This document shows, piece by piece, positions 1 to 10,675 of a stretch of 64,000 bases of DNA (the stretch's first letter is position 1; every line of letters begins with the position of its first letter). The DNA is from Cercophora sp. LCS_1 (Eukaryota; Ascomycota; Sordariomycetes; Sordariales; Lasiosphaeriaceae): positions 186,001 through 250,000 of the forward strand of contig JAPZLL010000050.1 of assembly GCA_036250225.1 (NCBI GenBank). Direction: 5' to 3'. The translations under genes were made by a program, and so were the position numbers. The notes under the pieces were generated by a model, which made no database searches, was not told where the DNA came from, and saw nothing but the letters and a program-made list of their open reading frames with translations.

Positions 1-1520
1 GGGAGGTGAGCCTTTGCAACGAGGCCGACGCATTTTCGTTGCTCGACCGCAAACCGCTTGGCGAAACTTTCGCTCACGTCGCCAACTTCCTCGACTTTGA
101 CCTACAGGAGCTCCGCAGACTCCAACCATTCATCCGATGGACTGGCCTTCAGGACCGTTACTTGTCTTCATCTGTCAAGGAATTACGTCTGCTGATAGAG
201 GGTCCACACGAGCTATGTCATCTCCCCACAGAGAAGTCAGGGCAAAGGCGTACGCGTTGCTACGGTAGGCCACACCAATCATTCGTATCCGGCACAGCAC
301 TGACAATGATCGCGTAGAATCGCAGCGTTCCTCAACAGTCCTCGGACGGATACCAACCCACATGGCCTGTACACTCTCCTTCGCGAATCGAGGACCCTAG
401 AAACAGAAAGAATCACAGCCGAGCTTCTCCTAACCTAGGGCAACAAGGTCTATCGCGTCGAGAGGGACTCCATGCTCGTGCATGTTCGAGAGGCCGATGG
501 ACTCGCGATTTACGTGCCGCGAAGCGAAGGAAGCCAGGAAGTGTGTTTCAACAGCAAACTTCCCAGGACTCTTTGTGAATGGCTCATGACGGATCCGACC
601 ACGCAAATCGCAGAGGCAATACCACCCCAGGCCATCAACGCTGTTCAAAGCGTCCTGAACGCAAAGCCTTTTGCCGTGGGGGATACCCTGGATCAACATG
701 GCATTGGAGAGATTAACATCCTCAATGTTGATGCCGATGCTGTTCAAGAGGATGCACTTACTCAAACCAGACCAACGTCCCCGGCAGGCTCTTTGCGACC
801 TGTCCAGTCCACACCTGAAGCAGACTCCAGCGATAACGAGCGTGATTCAATGGAAGAGACCTACCGCATCCGATCCACGTCGCAGATTGAACGAGACAAA
901 AAAATCGGCGCAGCAGGCGAACTTCGTGAGCAACCAGCCGCTTCTCTCCTTCCCCAAACCAAGAGAAGCTCTAACAAGAAATGCAGGCCTTCCAACTCCT
1001 CTCCAACCTCAACCCACCCCTCCCCAGCTTCTCCCTATCCAACTGGCAAAGCACCATCCGCCACTGCGTCACCCGTCACCCAGGCTTCTCAGACCTGCAA
1101 CCGTGGACCGGGACCGAAACGTCTGACATAGTCTACGACGACACCAGTGGCGAGCTCACAAGACTCCTCATCGAAAAGGGATATCTACCCCGCGGACTGG
1201 GAAAATGCAAAGCCGCGGTATTATCTCGAGGTCAAGTCGACGACAAAGGACTGCAGTACAAGGTTCTTTATGAGTAAGGCGCAGCATCACAGGGTATGTT
1301 TACCGTGTTGACTCGGATGGTGGATGGTGCTGACGTTGAACAGATGCAGGAAAATACGAATGGGAATGGGAACAGGGCATCGGTCTACATTATTTTCAGG
1401 GTTTTTGGTCTTGGGGCTGGAGATGTGGGTTTGAAGGTGTTGGTTGATCCAGAAGGTATGAGGGTAAGGGGGGAGCTGGAGTTTGCGGTTGCGTCTTGGT
1501 CTGTTGTTGCGTCTGGTTGA
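1..1520 (+). pseudogene. Decayed C-terminal part of a NO VEIN-like (DUF3883) protein
   Basis: The 3' part of a large fungal NO VEIN-like protein, cut at the window start. The C-terminal DUF3883 core is readable: IGAAGEL near 901-925, the segment ELTRLLIEKGYLP near 1150-1190, then RYYLEVKSTTKDCSTRFF at about 1215-1270 and the end at 1518-1520. Two introns are sound: 926-978 and 1294-1343. The frame is broken. Frame 3 shifts to frame 2 near 190, and frame 2 to frame 1 near 300-360. One extra C appears to sit in the CCCC run 1188-1191. In-frame TAG codons at 266-268 and 436-438 could each come from CAG by one C-to-T change. The upstream part resembles the region before DUF3883 in fungal homologues. 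The C-terminal domain is nuclease-fold-like by family knowledge. I call it a pseudogene; sequencing error alone would not explain both the stops and the shifts. Confidence 0.75.
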
Positions 1521-2225
1521 CGTTTTTTTAGGAATATTTAGTGCAAAGGTGGCGCCAGAGTGATAGGCACCCATATTTCACCCATGAGCCCCACGGGAGT
1601 TTGGCGGCCCGGGTGATATCCAGTCGCGAATGCCGAGGATGTTGTGCCTCACCACACACCTAATCACCTGTCCAATGTTGGTGGCGTCCCCGGTGCCCTC
1701 CAATTGGTCAGACTTGTTGCCCTGACCGCAGAGAGGATGACCAACAGTGGTTGTACCACCTCACCTTGGGCTCACAATAATCTGCAAAGAGTCTAGTTGG
1801 TAACAGTAGGGATGCCACAAGTAGTATTTGGACCCTGCTTGTGATATTGAGATTCGGGGTACGAGACCGCTAGCCGCACCCACACAGCGTGGTGATAGAA
1901 TGTAACCTCGTGACCCCAGCGCTGCCAAAAAAAAAGAAAAAGGCTGTCCTAATTACCGATTTGACTGTCTAGTGCCTCCTTTCCAGCTTGTGGTCGCGAC
2001 TCGCAGTCACCCTCGGACTTCTCACATCACACAACAAGCAGGCGACAAGGGCTGGCTGAACTCCGAGAGTCTTCACCGCGAGAAAAAGAGATGTAGGGCC
2101 GCCTGATGCCAGCCAAAATATCGGTTCAGGGATTTTAGAGAGGCACAGAGTCCCTAAAGATCGGACCCATGAATCTGGAACACGTTCGGATTAGTCATGG
2201 ATCGAACAAGCTGGGCGGAAAGGAC
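1521..2225. other. Intergenic, no gene seen
   Basis: Lies between the decayed DUF3883 gene and the 3' end of the aldo-keto reductase. It has a short A-rich tract near 1926-1941 and no frame that resembles a protein. Confidence 0.6.
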
Positions 2226-3262
2226 TCACGCGGACGGATACCGATCACCAGGCAGCTCAGTAGCCTCAGCAGCAGCTCGCAACCGCTTGACCTCGTCCGT
2301 CGTGAGACGAACATCCACAGCAGCCGTGTTTTCGTCCAGATACTTGATAGTCTTGGTCCCGGGGATGGGAATGACTTCCTCACCCTGAGCCAGCAACCAC
2401 GCCAAACAAACCTGGGCAGGCGTACAGTCGTGAGTCTCGGCAAGAGCCTCGACCTCAGCTACAAGCTTCAGGATGGTAGGAAAGTTCTCCCGCGAGTACT
2501 TGGGTGTGAGACGAAGAAAGTCGTTCTCGGCAAGATCGTCAAAGGATTTGATCTGGCCGGTGAGCAGACCACGGCCGACTGGCGAGTAAGCCACAACGGT
2601 GATGCCAAGTTCGCGGCAGGTGTTCATGATGTCGTACTGGGGAGACTCGATGTCGAGGCAGAAGAGGCTGTACTCGACCTGGACAGCGGCGATGGGGTGG
2701 ACGGCGTGGGCCCGCCGGATAGTTGAGGCCGAGACCTCGGACAGGCCAATGTGGCGGATCTTGCCTTCGCTGTTTCTGCTTGTCAGCCATGTATGGAAAC
2801 GAAACGGCTGGCAACTCACTTCTTCAGCTCAACCAAGGCCTCGATCGTCTTCTCAATGGGAGTCGTGCTGTCGATACGATGGCAGTAGTACAAGTCGATG
2901 GTGTCGATGCCAAGTCTCTTCAAGCTCTTGTCACAGGCCGACTTAACATACTCGGGATCGGAGTGCTCTGTCTGGGCCCAGTTTGCACCATACTGCAGAC
3001 CGAACTTGGTGGCGAGGAAGATGTCGGAACGCTTGCCCGACTTCTTGAACCAGGCGCCAATGATGTCCTCGCTGTCGGCGTAGATATCTGCCGTGTCCCA
3101 GAATCTCTCACCAATCTCCCAGGCACGGTCGAGAACCTTGAGCTTGTCCTCAGTACTGGTGGTGCTCTTCTGGTCGTACGCACGTCCAAGACTCATGGCG
3201 CCAAAGCCAATGGCTGAGACGAGGGGGCCGCCGCGGCCAAGAGGACGAGTGGGAGGAGTCAT
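2226..3262 (-). CDS. Aldo-keto reductase (AKR13/YakC-like)
   Basis: NADPH-dependent carbonyl reductase of the aldo-keto reductase superfamily, expected in the cytosol. Exons 3262-2820 and 2775-2226 join across a 44-nt intron (2776-2819) in frame to give 330 residues, normal for the family. The N-terminal strand has LGFGAMSLG-like sequence. The AKR catalytic tetrad is complete: Asp56 and Tyr61 in the DTADIY segment, Lys86 in ATKFG, and His128 in DLYYCHR. The C-terminal cofactor-binding part is seen in IPIPGTK. The start is the only Met before the first beta strand. It is transcribed away from a Zn2Cys6 regulator at 3677, 414 bp apart, which makes that protein a plausible regulator (inference). 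The substrate cannot be read from the sequence. Confidence 0.93.
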
Positions 3263-3676
3263 TATTGACTAATTAGGCTGGTGCAAGACGTGGTAGTAGG
3301 TTGCGGTGCTGTAGATGAATAGTGAAGCGATGGGATGGGACATTTTGACTCGAATCCGAAACTTTGATGATACCTTTTATGTCTTTTCTTTCACGCCGGC
3401 ACGCGATGATCGGTCGCTAAAGTCCCCGACGACGTTGGAGCAAGCGCCATGAGGCCGGCTAGAAGTGGGTCCGCTGCTGCCAATTAAATGACCTCAAAAG
3501 CGAGCGGACGAATGTCCTGCAAGCGGGCTTCAAGCATGCCCGGGTCTTTTATGTCCGACATTATGTCCGGCGGACCGGCCCCACTACCTCCCGGCTCAGC
3601 CCTGGAGCTCAAACTCTTCCTCCTCAAATCACACAACGTCGTTTCCGAGCGAGCCAAACGATTCTAAATCCCTACA
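3263..3676. promoter_or_regulatory. Divergent promoter region with a short direct repeat
   Basis: Shared upstream region of the reductase (left) and the Zn2Cys6 factor (right). It contains a direct repeat ATGTCCG at 3551-3557 and 3563-3569, followed by CGG-rich sequence CCGGCGGACCGG. CGG triplets are the usual half-site of Zn2Cys6 factors, so this is a candidate operator by inference only. Confidence 0.35.
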
Positions 3677-5409
3677 ATGACCAAGGCAGCACAAGCGACG
3701 ACAGTCGTGCCGAGGACGGACGAATTGACTGGACCGAAGCCGATAGCGAAACCGAGGAGGAAAACGAAGACGGGTTGTCGGACCTGCAAGTGTGTGGATT
3801 GCCTCCCGGAAAAAAAGAAAACAGGGTTGGAAACTGACCATGTCGCAGAATCCGAAGGGTCAAATGCGATGAAGGCAAGCCGGCATGCCAACGCTGCGTC
3901 TCAACCGGTCGTGTATGCGATGGCTACGGCATCTGGGGCGGAGGAGGAAATGCGTATGGTTCTGACGAGAGGAGCTTCCACCGAGCCCACCAAGTTCCAC
4001 AGCCAACTCGACCTCTGGCGGTCATGCCCAGCCTCAACAAGCAAGAGTCCCAAGCCTTCGACTTCTTTCGAACCCGGACGGCGCTCAAGATCCCCGGTGT
4101 GTTTGGCTCTGACTTTTGGGAACGACTTGTGGTGCAACTCAGTGTCACGGAGCCCGCTATTCTGCACGCCACCATCGCTCTCGCCGCTGCTCATAAACGT
4201 GGCATAGTCTCTGGACAAATTCGTAGACCATTCCCCGCCACGAACAACCCGGAAATGGTCATGGACCCCAATGAGAGACTTGCGCTCCAGCACTACAACA
4301 AGGCCATTCGCCACCTTTGCCAGCACCTGCAGAAAAGGGACCAACAATCCCTGCGCATCACGCTAGCATCTTGTGTTGTTTTTACATGCATCGAGCTGCT
4401 CAAGGGCGACATTGAGGCCAGCCAAGTACATTTTCAGAACGGCTTGCGACTTTTACGGGAACTTCCCGCCGCGTCCAAGTGTCCAACTGATGACTACATC
4501 ATTGAAGCCTTTACCAGAATCAGCATCCGACCGTCCATTTTTGGATCGGAATTCCCCAACATGCATGTCCAGGGCATGAAGGACAGATCCGGACCTGAAA
4601 TACCCACCATCTTCAACTCAATGGAGGAAGCGCGACGCACCCTTGACTGGCTTCTCCACGACATAAACCTCCTCTCCGCCGAGGCAGACCGCTATCAGAC
4701 CACTAACCACGTCATTCAACAACAGCACCTCCAGAAATGTACAACCTCCTGGCTCCGCACCTTCACATCCAGTATTCCGCTGATCCGCCAACGCTGCCCC
4801 AAAAGCGACGCCCTCATCTTCGGCGAGCCTCTACTCCTCCTCTACCACGGTATGGCCTCCATAATGGTAGCAACGGCCCTTAGAGGCGCCGACGAGACAG
4901 TCTTCGACTCATACACCTCCGAATTTGCTTCTCTCCTGAACGGGTCGGTCCGTCTCTGGAACAAGGTGCTCACGCTTGTCGGTCCAACCCATGATTTCGG
5001 TTTCACGGCCGATATTGGATTCATCCCACCGCTGTATTACCTCGCGTTGAAGTGTCGTGTCCCGAAGTTTCGACGGCTTGCTGTTTACTTTGTTGAAGCC
5101 ACGCCACATAGGGAGGGAATGTGGGATGGATCACTAGCAGCTGCTGTTGCGAAAAAGGTTATCGAGTTGGAGGAGGGTGGTTTCTATGATGCGATGGGAA
5201 TCGAATTGGATCAGCCATGGCTGGAGGCAACGAGGAGCCTGGAGGTTCCGGCCGATGATCTGCCGTTGGTTCCGGGGGAGAAGAGGATTCGCGATGTTAA
5301 CGTGATTTTGCCCGGCAAGGGCCCGAGTGTCACGGTACTTTACAAGAGGTACACAGATGGGGTGTGGAAGACGGAAAGGGTTGAGTTGGACTTGAGATCC
5401 ACGACCTGA
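3677..5409 (+). CDS. Zn2Cys6 transcription factor with fungal TF domain (PF11951 type)
   Basis: Nuclear regulator of 557 residues. Exons are 3677-3789 and 3849-5409, with a 59-nt intron (3790-3848) that splits the zinc cluster. Only the spliced form restores the full motif Cys34-x2-Cys37-x6-Cys44-x6-Cys51-x2-Cys54-x6-Cys61, reading GCRTCKIRRVKCDEGKPAC. A basic, proline- and lysine-rich stretch precedes the cluster. From about residue 110 the protein matches the Fungal_trans_2-type middle region, with the pattern of FFRTRTA followed by a long alpha-helical segment rich in Ala and Leu. It is divergent from the aldo-keto reductase at 2226-3262 and may control it. No coding defect was seen. The family assignment is firm; the target is unknown. 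Confidence 0.93.
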
Positions 5410-5736
5410 TCGGTGTTTTTTTTTTTTTTCCGAGCGGAAACGGAAATGATTGACAAGGAGTTCTGATTCGCAAAACCATCCCAGTGGGTTGGCAATGGCT
5501 GAGCGTCGGGATAGGCCAATGAAATCCTGGATAGCGTGCAGCAAGCAGCGCCGCCAAGCACGTGGATGGTTGGCGTCGGCGCCCAATTCAGCCCATCTGC
5601 GCGCATGCGTTGTCACAATTCCATCAGCGCTGTCTGAGCACAGTTGAGATGTTGAAGACTTCACTTCTCACCAACACGACAGTGGCCAATCGTCTCACGT
5701 CACGTCTTGACAACCGCGTTTGTCTTGCCGTTTGAA
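5410..5736. other. Intergenic, no gene seen
   Basis: Contains a poly-T run near 5417-5430, just after the stop of the zinc-cluster gene, and the promoter of the HET gene. A non-ATG (TTG) extension of the HET frame starts at 5707 but is not expected to be used. Confidence 0.5.
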
Positions 5737-7773
5737 ATGGCGCAACTATACACAGCCCTTCCGAGTAATCACATTCGCCTTCTCCACCTTCAACCGGGTA
5801 CTGGAAAGGTCGCAATTGAGACAATCCTCCAAACAGCCCCACTCGATTCAACCAGGGAGTACGAGGCTCTGTCCTACGTGTGGGGAAAGAACGTCAGTAA
5901 AAAGGCGATAAGATGCAACGGCATCGTGGTGGACGCCACAAAGAACCTCGTCGAAGCGATGCAGCATCTCCGATACCCTGATGGGCCTCGTACTCTCTGG
6001 ATCGACGCGCTATGCATCAACCAGTCCGACAACATCGAAAAGTCAATCCAAGTCATGATGATGGGCGATATTTACTCACGGGCAATGAGGACGATTATTT
6101 GGCTTAGGCCCGCCGACCACATCAGCGATATTGCCTTGGCCTTTGTCAGAACAACATTCGACGACCTCCTTGGCTCTCCTGACAAAATGCGGTCTGAGAT
6201 GAGCGAGTTACAAAGGGAACTCGGCGCAGGCGTGGACGTTTCTGCTATTGAGCGTCGGCTAGCACGCCCAAAGGCGGAAAGTCAAGTCTCGACCGCTGCT
6301 GACAGAAGCCTACTAGTAGACGTTGATCCCGATGATCAAGTTGCTTCTGTTACAGCGCTTCTCCAACGAGAATGGTGGACCCGAGTATGGATTATTCAAG
6401 AGCTCTGCCTCAGTAAGGAAGCTGTCTTGGTCTGCGGAAACTCGTCTGCTCCCTGGGAAGCCATGCTCTTTGCCATCACCGAACTCAACACGATCGACCC
6501 CGAGGAGAGTCTGTTTGTGCCTCCTTTGGAAGCTATCTCCCGGTATCACTCTCTGTCTGCAACGCGAGCAGGTCTTGCCGCCTCAACTGTTCGACCACCG
6601 CTCCTAGATACGCTGGCCAGCTTCCGGCGATTCCGAGCTACCAACCCGCTCGACAAGGTCTACGCGCTGCTCGGCGTCTCGAACAGCGTTGGAGTTGTTC
6701 CTGACTACAATCTGAACCCAAAGGAGTGCTTCGAGCATATCGCACGCCATATTATCATGGGCTCCAATAATCTCGATATTCTGGACCACGTAGTGCCGTC
6801 ATATCCCTCGGCAATACGAGAGACACCTGAACTGCACTCTTGGGCACCGGATTGGTGCCAAGACGACGTTGCTGACCCTTACATCCGTGGGACCGTTGAG
6901 TTGGACTCGGCACCACACAACAACGACGTGGAAAATGCGGACAAGGACAAGACCAAGGCCAAGGAAGATCCAATCCTCACAAGCCAAGCGCGTTTCGATA
7001 GCGAAGGGTTGCTTGTGCTTCGGGGAATCGTCATTGACCGCATCGATCACATGCTCGGCCCCATTTGGAATCCTCAATTTGGCAATGCGCCTAATCGCCC
7101 CATACTGCCTGCGAACGGCATCAGCGCCGTTATCTCTTGGATCACATTCATTGTCAAGAGGCTCCTGCTCATCCCAAGGAACATCCGTCGTGTATCCCGC
7201 TTCATGATATACTGCCAGTCCCTCGTGGAGTTTGCCAGACTGGCCACCACCACGGAACCCACCATCGCCGCCGACGAAGAATCTCAGGCTGCTTACAGAG
7301 TGCTCGCTCTGTCTATGAGGACGTTCGGACACCCCACGGCCGAGAAGGTGGCAGACCTTCTCGGGGGACAAGAAGACCTCGCTAAACCGAAACTCCTTCG
7401 CTTCCTTCGATCTCTCAAAGTTGATAAACTGGTTCCTTTTGTTTACCACATGTTCAACGGCGCTTGGCTGTTCTACGTCAACGCAGTCGACGACGGAGAG
7501 GATGCTCCCGAGTTTGTTCCCGAAGGCATATCGGCTGACGCCTGTCGACGGCCTGCAGTTACCGGGAATGGATACCTCTGCTTGACGCCGCATACTTGCC
7601 GCGTTGGTTACCAGGTCGCCCTGCTGCGAGGTGGCCGTCAGCCGTATCTTATTCGTGACGCGGGGGGCCAGCGGTGGGAAGTTGTGGGACCTTGCTATTT
7701 CAGCAACGATCATACAAAAGAGGTGAAGGGTTTGTGGTCTGATAAGAAAACCATCGACATGGTGTTCGTTTGA
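5737..7773 (+). CDS. HET-domain protein (heterokaryon incompatibility type)
   Basis: Single-exon gene of 678 residues starting at the first ATG of the frame (5737). The N-terminal third is a HET domain (PF06985): EYEALSYVWG at about 41-50, LWIDALCINQ at about 88-97, then MGDIYSRA, and WWTRVWIIQELCLS at about 212-225. HET domains are TIR-like modules that trigger programmed cell death in non-self recognition; this is known for the family, not shown here. The C-terminal half contains ATNPLDKVYALLGV, usual for this HET subgroup, and ends without a recognisable second domain. No breaks are seen, in contrast to the decayed HET copies elsewhere in the window. The recognition partner cannot be inferred. 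Confidence 0.93.
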   Translation: MAQLYTALPSNHIRLLHLQPGTGKVAIETILQTAPLDSTREYEALSYVWGKNVSKKAIRCNGIVVDATKNLVEAMQHLRYPDGPRTLWIDALCINQSDNIEKSIQVMMMGDIYSRAMRTIIWLRPADHISDIALAFVRTTFDDLLGSPDKMRSEMSELQRELGAGVDVSAIERRLARPKAESQVSTAADRSLLVDVDPDDQVASVTALLQREWWTRVWIIQELCLSKEAVLVCGNSSAPWEAMLFAITELNTIDPEESLFVPPLEAISRYHSLSATRAGLAASTVRPPLLDTLASFRRFRATNPLDKVYALLGVSNSVGVVPDYNLNPKECFEHIARHIIMGSNNLDILDHVVPSYPSAIRETPELHSWAPDWCQDDVADPYIRGTVELDSAPHNNDVENADKDKTKAKEDPILTSQARFDSEGLLVLRGIVIDRIDHMLGPIWNPQFGNAPNRPILPANGISAVISWITFIVKRLLLIPRNIRRVSRFMIYCQSLVEFARLATTTEPTIAADEESQAAYRVLALSMRTFGHPTAEKVADLLGGQEDLAKPKLLRFLRSLKVDKLVPFVYHMFNGAWLFYVNAVDDGEDAPEFVPEGISADACRRPAVTGNGYLCLTPHTCRVGYQVALLRGGRQPYLIRDAGGQRWEVVGPCYFSNDHTKEVKGLWSDKKTIDMVFV

Positions 7774-8039
7774 ACGAAAAAGTCACTCTTTTTGGGCTTC
7801 TTCGACCTCTTCACTTATCTATGGGATAGCGGACGGGATCCCGAGTTTCCCAGTGGGTATGGTAGTATGTGGCAGATATGCGGCGTGGACTGTTTCACGT
7901 ACCCGATGGTCGTGTGAGACGAAGCGGGAACGACACAAATGGGAATGTCCTCACTCCTGAGAGGCTTGCACTGATATCTCCTTCGGGTACTCTTACTATC
8001 ATTGCGTAATACATCAGATCGCCATCCGCCCCTTCCCAA

Positions 8040-9283
8040 TCAAGCCGTAGGTGTCGCCACAGCCGGTTTCACTGCCGTCGCCAGGGTAGTAGAAGCAGCC
8101 GTGTTCCAAGGCGGTCTCTTCCCGCTCGCGCTCGCCAACAGCGCTGACACGCTCGAAAACGCCGGCTTCGGCTTGCTATTCTTGTCAAACAAGCACGCCT
8201 CTCCCGCGCCCGGAAAGGTCTGCGGAATCCAGCTATGCGCGTCACCAAATCCCCAGACCGTGATACCTACGCATCGTGGGACGTCCAGACAGGATCCAAC
8301 CATGTCGACGTATTCCTTGGCTTGCATCTGGATCCCGGTGGCATTCGAGGGGAGATTCTTGATGCGCACGTCGAGCTCGGTGTAGGCAACGTCCAGGCCC
8401 AGGGCTACGTACTTGTTGAGGGTCCAGGTGAGGTTTTCTCGGGACGGTGTGCGGCCGATGGTCATATGCGCCTGGAGTCCGACTCCGTGGATGGGAGCGC
8501 CGGCGGCTTGGACGAGCTTGACGATGCGGACGGCGCCGTCGGCTTTGACGGGGAAGTATTCGAGGTTGTCTGCAAGCGTCAAGTGTCAGCCAGCAGTAAC
8601 AAGGGCGCAAGGGGTTGGCTTTGTGCGTACAGTCGTTGTAGTACAGCTTCGCTTCGGGGTCAGCTGCGGCGGCAAACTTGAAGGCCAATGCAAAGTGGCT
8701 GTCACCGATGGCCTTCATAAAAGGGTTGTTGCGGTAGGTGCCGTCGTCCTCGAGTGCCTCGTTGACGACATCCCAGGCATAGCATTTGCCCTTGAAGTGG
8801 CCCATGACGTTAGAAATGTGCGTTTGCATGACCGAAGTCATGGTATCCTTCGTCCAGGATCCGCTGGACACTGTTTTATTAGTTGCGCGTGGTCAGCTGG
8901 AAGACTTGGAATATCTGCACCACCACCACTAAGGGAACCTGGGAATGCGCACCCCATGACGGCAATTGGCTGTACCACACCAAGGTGTGGCAGCGCATGA
9001 GCATCTTGTTGCTTATGGCTCTGTTGACAATGGCGTCGGCCTGCCCGTACGAAAACCTACCGCGCGAGGGCTCAGTGGCGTCCCATTTTTGGGCGTTATC
9101 GGGCGTGTATTGGCCAAAGTTCTTGATGTCGTTTGAGAGTCTGTAATACGGTTGGTCGCTGCTGTCGCTGGGGCTAACCGCGGTGCCGAAGTAGAGGAGG
9201 CCGGCGTCCTTGGCAAGGGCATGGAGCTGGGCCACGACAAGGAGGGGGCCTGTGAGGATGCTCGCGAGGATCTCGATCTTCAT
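8040..9283 (-). CDS. Secreted GH10 endo-1,4-beta-xylanase
   Basis: Endo-xylanase cutting the beta-1,4-xylan backbone outside the cell. Three exons, 9283-8953, 8870-8631 and 8569-8040, with introns 8871-8952 (82 nt) and 8570-8630 (61 nt), give 366 residues. The N-terminus is a signal peptide of about 22 residues. The GH10 acid/base is Glu148 in WDVVNEAL, and the nucleophile is Glu255 in YTELDVR. HTLVWYSQLPSW is the conserved beta-strand 3 segment, spliced correctly only with intron 1 removed. The catalytic domain is followed by a short Ala/Thr/Pro tail; no cellulose-binding module is seen. A GGCTAAA site lies about 330 bp upstream. It probably works with the GH51 arabinofuranosidase at 27955 in arabinoxylan use, although that enzyme lacks a signal peptide. 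Confidence 0.95.
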
Positions 9284-9739
9284 CTTGACGGTTCGTCAGT
9301 CGGAGCGGACCCCAAACAAAACAAAGAGGCCTGTGAAATGCCGTAGGAAACAAAGACGTCCGTATCAAGGGAGGCTCAGGCGGGTATAACAAGGGATAAA
9401 TGCTTCCAGGTTGCTGCATTTCCACTGCTCCGGAAATCTGGGCCGCGATATTCCCCCGCAAACATCTCGGCGCGCTCCATCAATCGAGACCATTGGGGCG
9501 GAAGGGGTAATACGAAAAACCCCCGATTGGGCCACTCCAGTGGCGTGCAAAATTCCGATGATATGGATAAACGCTGCAATTCCTGGCTCTCGGGTTGGAC
9601 TCAAGCATTCGGCTAAAGAGGCAACGAAGTCGCCAAGACTGACAACAGAGCGCAGAGATGCAAGCAAGAAAGTGGGGAAGTAGTGGTCAAATGACAACCA
9701 ACTCTCGGACTGAAAAACTCCCCAGGACGGGAGGTGAAG
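9284..9739 (-). promoter_or_regulatory. Xylanase upstream region with XlnR/Xyr1-like and CreA-like sites
   Basis: The stretch upstream of the xylanase has GGCTAAA at 9611-9617, which matches the XlnR/Xyr1 consensus GGCTAA. It also has CCCCGC at 9454-9459, whose complement GCGGGG fits the CreA consensus SYGGRG. The sites are seen; their function is inferred from the gene they precede. Confidence 0.45.
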
Positions 9740-10034
9740 GCTCTGCAACGGCCTCCAAGGCGAGCACCCAGATGCCACTCATTGCGGCGTGGGCGTTGAC
9801 GGTGCACAAGGCGCAGGGGATGACGCTGGGGAAGGTTGCGGTCAATTTGAATGAGGCATTTGAGGTGGGGCAGGTGTGTTGCGCTGTCAAGGGCGACGTC
9901 GTTGGAGGGGTTGAAGGTTGAGGGGGAGAGGGGGCCAGTTGGAGCGTATTTGCGAGGGTGGTAAGGAGGTGAGAAAGTGGTTGGAGGAGAGGTTTCTTGA
10001 GTTGCTAGCGGATGCTGATTGGGATGCGGTTTAA
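9740..10034 (+). pseudogene. C-terminal relic of a PIF1-like helicase
   Basis: A fragment of a PIF1/RRM3-type DNA helicase. Frame 1 of the fragment reads PLIAAWALTVHKAQGMTLG, the conserved superfamily 1 motif of PIF1 helicases, followed by VNLNEAFEVGQV. After a one-base shift near 9876 the next frame gives ALSRATSLEGLKV, the following conserved motif. A further frame gives VRKWLEERFLELLADADW and ends with TAA at 10032-10034. The helicase N-terminal two thirds, including Walker A, are absent upstream. PIF1-like genes occur in fungal Helitrons and subtelomeric elements as well as in the host repair gene; which source applies cannot be told from the fragment. Confidence 0.75.
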
Positions 10035-10035
10035 C

Positions 10036-10065
10036 GACTGGTGGCTCAAAGACTGGTGGCTCAAA
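10036..10065. repeat. 15-bp perfect tandem duplication
   Basis: GACTGGTGGCTCAAA occurs twice head to tail at 10036-10050 and 10051-10065, immediately after the stop of the helicase relic. Confidence 0.9.
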
Positions 10066-10351
10066 GATCGCTAGAGTCCAAGCCTGTTCCAAGGCCTCCG
10101 GCGCCAAGCGCGGGCAGGCTTAGCACCAACAGCAAGATCATCTCAGACGACAGAACGCAGTACCGCTGTCCGTTCACAGAAAAGATGCAGGTGATTCCGC
10201 AGGAGACGGAAATTGGGGTCACAAATGGTATCTTCCCTCGCCACAACCGACGCCCTCAACCAAGTGGCCCTATATTCTCACACCACCCATCCATAGATCC
10301 CACTATGCCACCCATCCCAGAATACTAAAACTCCAAGACGTGCTTGGCGGT

Positions 10352-10675
10352 TTAAGTCACAACACAGCCCTCATAACCCTCCAACCGTTGCGTTAGTGTC
10401 AGAGCGAACAAGGACCCCCCTTGTTCCGTCTCCCCACCCAGCGAAGCCACAACCTCAAACGTCCAAGTCCCCGTCTTCAAGAACACCCCCGAGATCCAAT
10501 AGTCGGTGAGGACGTCATTACGGACATTCAGTACCATGTGCTCGACGTACACGCCCTCGGAGTTGCGGATGCTGAGGTGTGCTCCTTCGGCGAGCGGGGC
10601 GGTGCGAAGGGGGGGTTCGTGCGCGGATGGTGTGGAGCGATTGCTGTTTGGTTGGGTGCCTGGCAGTGAAGACAT
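10352..10675 (-). pseudogene. Probable 5'-truncated secreted-protein gene
   Basis: A 107-residue frame from ATG 10675 with a folded-looking C-terminal part: HLSIRNSEGVYVEHMV, then YWISGVFLKTGTWTFEV and a Cys near the end. Its style fits the C-terminal part of small fungal extracellular proteins. The first 30 residues are Ser/Pro/Thr-rich with no signal peptide, and the sequence upstream becomes AT-rich almost at once. I read it as a gene whose 5' part was lost at the edge of the AT-rich block. The assignment is weak, and it could be a short hypothetical gene. Confidence 0.35.

Noticed and set aside
5707..5736. Ten-residue N-terminal extension of the HET protein
   Set aside because: The extension starts with TTG; the first ATG at 5737 gives a normal HET N-terminus.
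6799..7713. 304-residue minus-strand frame antisense to the HET gene
   Set aside because: It is the shadow of a well-supported HET coding frame.
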